A stretch of DNA of 64,000 nt from assembly GCA_018266375.1 (NCBI GenBank), contig JAFEAO010000005.1, forward strand, positions 393,185-457,184, read 5' to 3'. This document shows positions 62,656 through 64,000 of this stretch, one piece after another. The stretch's first letter is position 1. Each line of letters starts with the position of its first letter. The notes beneath the pieces are model-generated. The model was not told the origin of the DNA, searched no databases, and saw nothing but the letters and a program-made list of their open reading frames with translations. Origin of the DNA: Bdellovibrionales bacterium (GTDB lineage Bacteria > Bdellovibrionota > UBA1018 > CAIMNF01). Both the position numbers and the translations under genes were made by a program.

Positions 62656-63485
62656 GCGTCGCCGTCGTCATTACGACTTACAACAATCCTAAAAGCCTCG
62701 AGTTGTGTGTTCGTTCGTTCCAGAATCAAACCTACACCGACTTTGAAGTCTTTATCGCCGACGATGGCTCTAAGGACGAGACTCGTGACCTGGTAGCGCG
62801 GTTGAAGAAAGAATGCTCGTTTCAAATTTATCATTACTGGCAGCCGGACAACGGCTATCAAAAAGCGAAGATCAACAATAAGGTTTTTGCCGATATCACG
62901 CCAGAAAAGCACACGATCATCATCTGTGTCGACCACGACGTTATAGTGCACTACCGATTCGTCGAAGATCATTACCGCGCGCACGAGCGAGTTTACTTCG
63001 CTCCGTTCCTGTTTATGGGACGCCGGGTGGATTTGAGCCCGGAGCTCACGGCTAAGATCACGCCGGAGAACGTCCTTGAGTTCAATCACGGTTTATCCGG
63101 TGAGTTAGTATTTAGCGCTTTGAAAGGCCAGACCCAGAACGTTTTGCGTTCGGTACGTTTGAATACTCCTCGTTGGCTCACGCATTTTCTCAGGCGCGAT
63201 CGAGTGTATGATCTGCTCGGATCGAATTATTCGATTACGACCAAAATCATGCACGACGTGAACGGATACAACGAAAACTTTAAATCCTACTGGGGTGAAG
63301 ACGGCGATCTCTTCGTGCGGGTCCGGAACTCCGGCGTTAAGATCGACGGCCAGATCGGCTATGCGGTTCAGTGGCACCTGTATCATAAGCGCCTCGAAGA
63401 AACTCGCGATCAAGTCGACAACTATCGGCAGCTACTCAAAGATATCGAGTACAAGCGTTGTAAAAACGGGATCGTAAAAGATTAG
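62652..63485 (+). CDS. GT2-family glycosyltransferase
   Basis: A 277-residue cytosolic nucleotide-sugar transferase. The GT-A fold opens VAVVITTYNNPKSLELCVRS FQNQ, has DDGS (37-40) for the nucleotide and D94-H-D96 for the metal. The galactosyltransferase-like C-terminal part has YDLLGSNYSITTKIMHDVNG YNENFKSYWGEDGDLFVRVR, with the catalytic E-D-x-D. The acceptor is unknown. It ends the plus-strand run and is convergent with the glutamine synthetase gene. Confidence 0.88.
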   Translation: MSVAVVITTYNNPKSLELCVRSFQNQTYTDFEVFIADDGSKDETRDLVARLKKECSFQIYHYWQPDNGYQKAKINNKVFADITPEKHTIIICVDHDVIVHYRFVEDHYRAHERVYFAPFLFMGRRVDLSPELTAKITPENVLEFNHGLSGELVFSALKGQTQNVLRSVRLNTPRWLTHFLRRDRVYDLLGSNYSITTKIMHDVNGYNENFKSYWGEDGDLFVRVRNSGVKIDGQIGYAVQWHLYHKRLEETRDQVDNYRQLLKDIEYKRCKNGIVKD

Positions 63486-63513
63486 TTACTGTTAATCAAT
63501 TTTGTTTTGGCGA

Positions 63514-64000
63514 TCAGCTCAAAAACAGCATTTCGCGATACTTCGGCAAAGGCCAGAAGTGATCGGCGACTTGTCCTTCGAGAGTGTCGGCTTGCTCGCG
63601 GAGAGACTCCATTGCGCCTTTGAGGTCGACTGCAATTTTCGCAGCACGCTTCTCTTCGTCTTCGATCGCGTAAACTTGCTCGATCGTGCGGCCGAGTTTG
63701 GTGAGCTCGGTTTGAGCGGTAGCGAGAGTTTTATTGAGAGCGATCAACGACTCGCTCGGAGCCGCAACGCCCGCTTCTTTAGAAGCTGCGATGCCGCTCG
63801 CAAGTGTGCCCATGTATTGATATGCAGCTGGAAGAACGATGGTCTCAACGATCGACTTCATGGTTTCGGCTTCAATCAAGACTTTTTTGTTGTAGATCTC
63901 GATACGAACGTGAAAACGAGACTTGATCTCGTTTTCAGAGAACACGCCCAAGCCCGTGAGAAGCTTGATCGATTTTTCAGAAACAATTTGATGGAGCGCG
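63514..64000 (-). CDS. glnN: Glutamine synthetase type III (C-terminal part)
   Basis: The frame is open to the window's right edge, so only the last ~161 residues are seen. They read ALHQIVSEKSIKLLTGLGVF SENEIKSRFHVRIEIYNKKV and end ADHFWPLPKYREMLFLS, which is the C-terminal domain of type III (GlnN) glutamine synthetase. GSIII has a domain unlike that of GSI, with VLIEAETMKSIVETIVLPA as a typical helix. The enzyme makes glutamine from glutamate and ammonia. An internal TTG at 63951 is not a true start. The catalytic part is outside the window. Confidence 0.85.
   Translation of the reverse strand, partial: ALHQIVSEKSIKLLTGLGVFSENEIKSRFHVRIEIYNKKVLIEAETMKSIVETIVLPAAYQYMGTLASGIAASKEAGVAAPSESLIALNKTLATAQTELTKLGRTIEQVYAIEDEEKRAAKIAVDLKGAMESLREQADTLEGQVADHFWPLPKYREMLFLS

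Noticed and set aside
1..64000. tRNA, rRNA, CRISPR, insertion sequences, prophage genes
   Set aside because: I looked for cloverleaf-like segments, regularly spaced repeats, transposase or integrase motifs and phage genes and found none I could support.

Overview
The window looks like chromosomal DNA of a Gram-negative, flagellated, envelope-rich bacterium of the Bdellovibrio type (Bdellovibrionota). That assignment is an inference. It rests on the dense run of outer-membrane lipoproteins and TPR proteins, the S6-S18-DUF2232-L9-DnaB string, a MoxR-Bat cluster joined to an ETF cluster, FliW, a GTP-dependent PEP carboxykinase, a type III glutamine synthetase, and roughly 50% GC throughout. I see no tRNA, rRNA, CRISPR array, insertion sequence or phage gene. 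No stretch longer than 300 bases lacks a gene or gene remnant.

Layout. 1-304: end of fliW. 384-2776 (minus): a four-gene operon of a BatE-like TPR/SH3 protein, a BamD-like lipoprotein, a TPR protein and a small secreted protein with three cysteine repeats. 2847-5655 (plus): an M20-peptidase-like protein and an aldehyde-dehydrogenase-like protein, both missing key catalytic residues. 5724-7851: cold-shock protein and a large exported protein with an Asn/Gln-rich tail. 8014-8202: a small ribbon-helix-helix protein behind a cluster of TTAGACACC half-sites. 27992 down to 8249 (all minus): tatC, rpsF, rpsR, DUF2232, rplI, dnaB, a giant lipoprotein, moxR, a DUF58 protein, a BatD-like protein, batA, a batB/batC fusion, batD, etfB, etfA and a membrane Fe-S oxidoreductase. 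The last block couples a chaperone/VWA complex to an electron-transfer module.

28002-37185: cyclophilin, an unknown gene with a near-leaderless promoter, a double M16 peptidase, a TatT-like lipoprotein, a STAS/zinc-ribbon plus HATPase pair, Maf, the YggS-type PLP protein, a small exported protein and a 2-oxoglutarate oxygenase. 37231-46343: a YihY membrane protein, a DksA-like protein with only one zinc cysteine, a methyltransferase, an amino-acid permease, an AI-2E-type permease, a D,D-carboxypeptidase whose 5' end is broken by two compensating frameshifts, PEP carboxykinase, and a second gene with a shifted 5' end. 46340-51883 (minus): a compact thrA-thrB-thrC-asd operon with ATGA overlaps.

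52031-63485: a small cysteine protein, an unknown exported protein, then a plus-strand run. This begins with an overlapping operon of a coiled-coil protein, a two-TM HAMP-like protein, a lipoprotein with 14 RCC1-like blades and a PMT-family glycosyltransferase. It continues with a START-domain lipoprotein, an M14 carboxypeptidase, a SpoIID-domain protein and a GT2 glycosyltransferase. The window ends inside a type III glutamine synthetase gene (minus).

Most promising for new biology are the coiled-coil/HAMP/RCC1/glycosyltransferase operon, the STAS-zinc-ribbon/HATPase pair, the degenerate M20/ALDH pair and the small ribbon-helix-helix locus with its operator cluster. The frameshifts in dacB and in the gene at 45.8-46.3 kb may be real decay or assembly indels; the sequence alone cannot decide.
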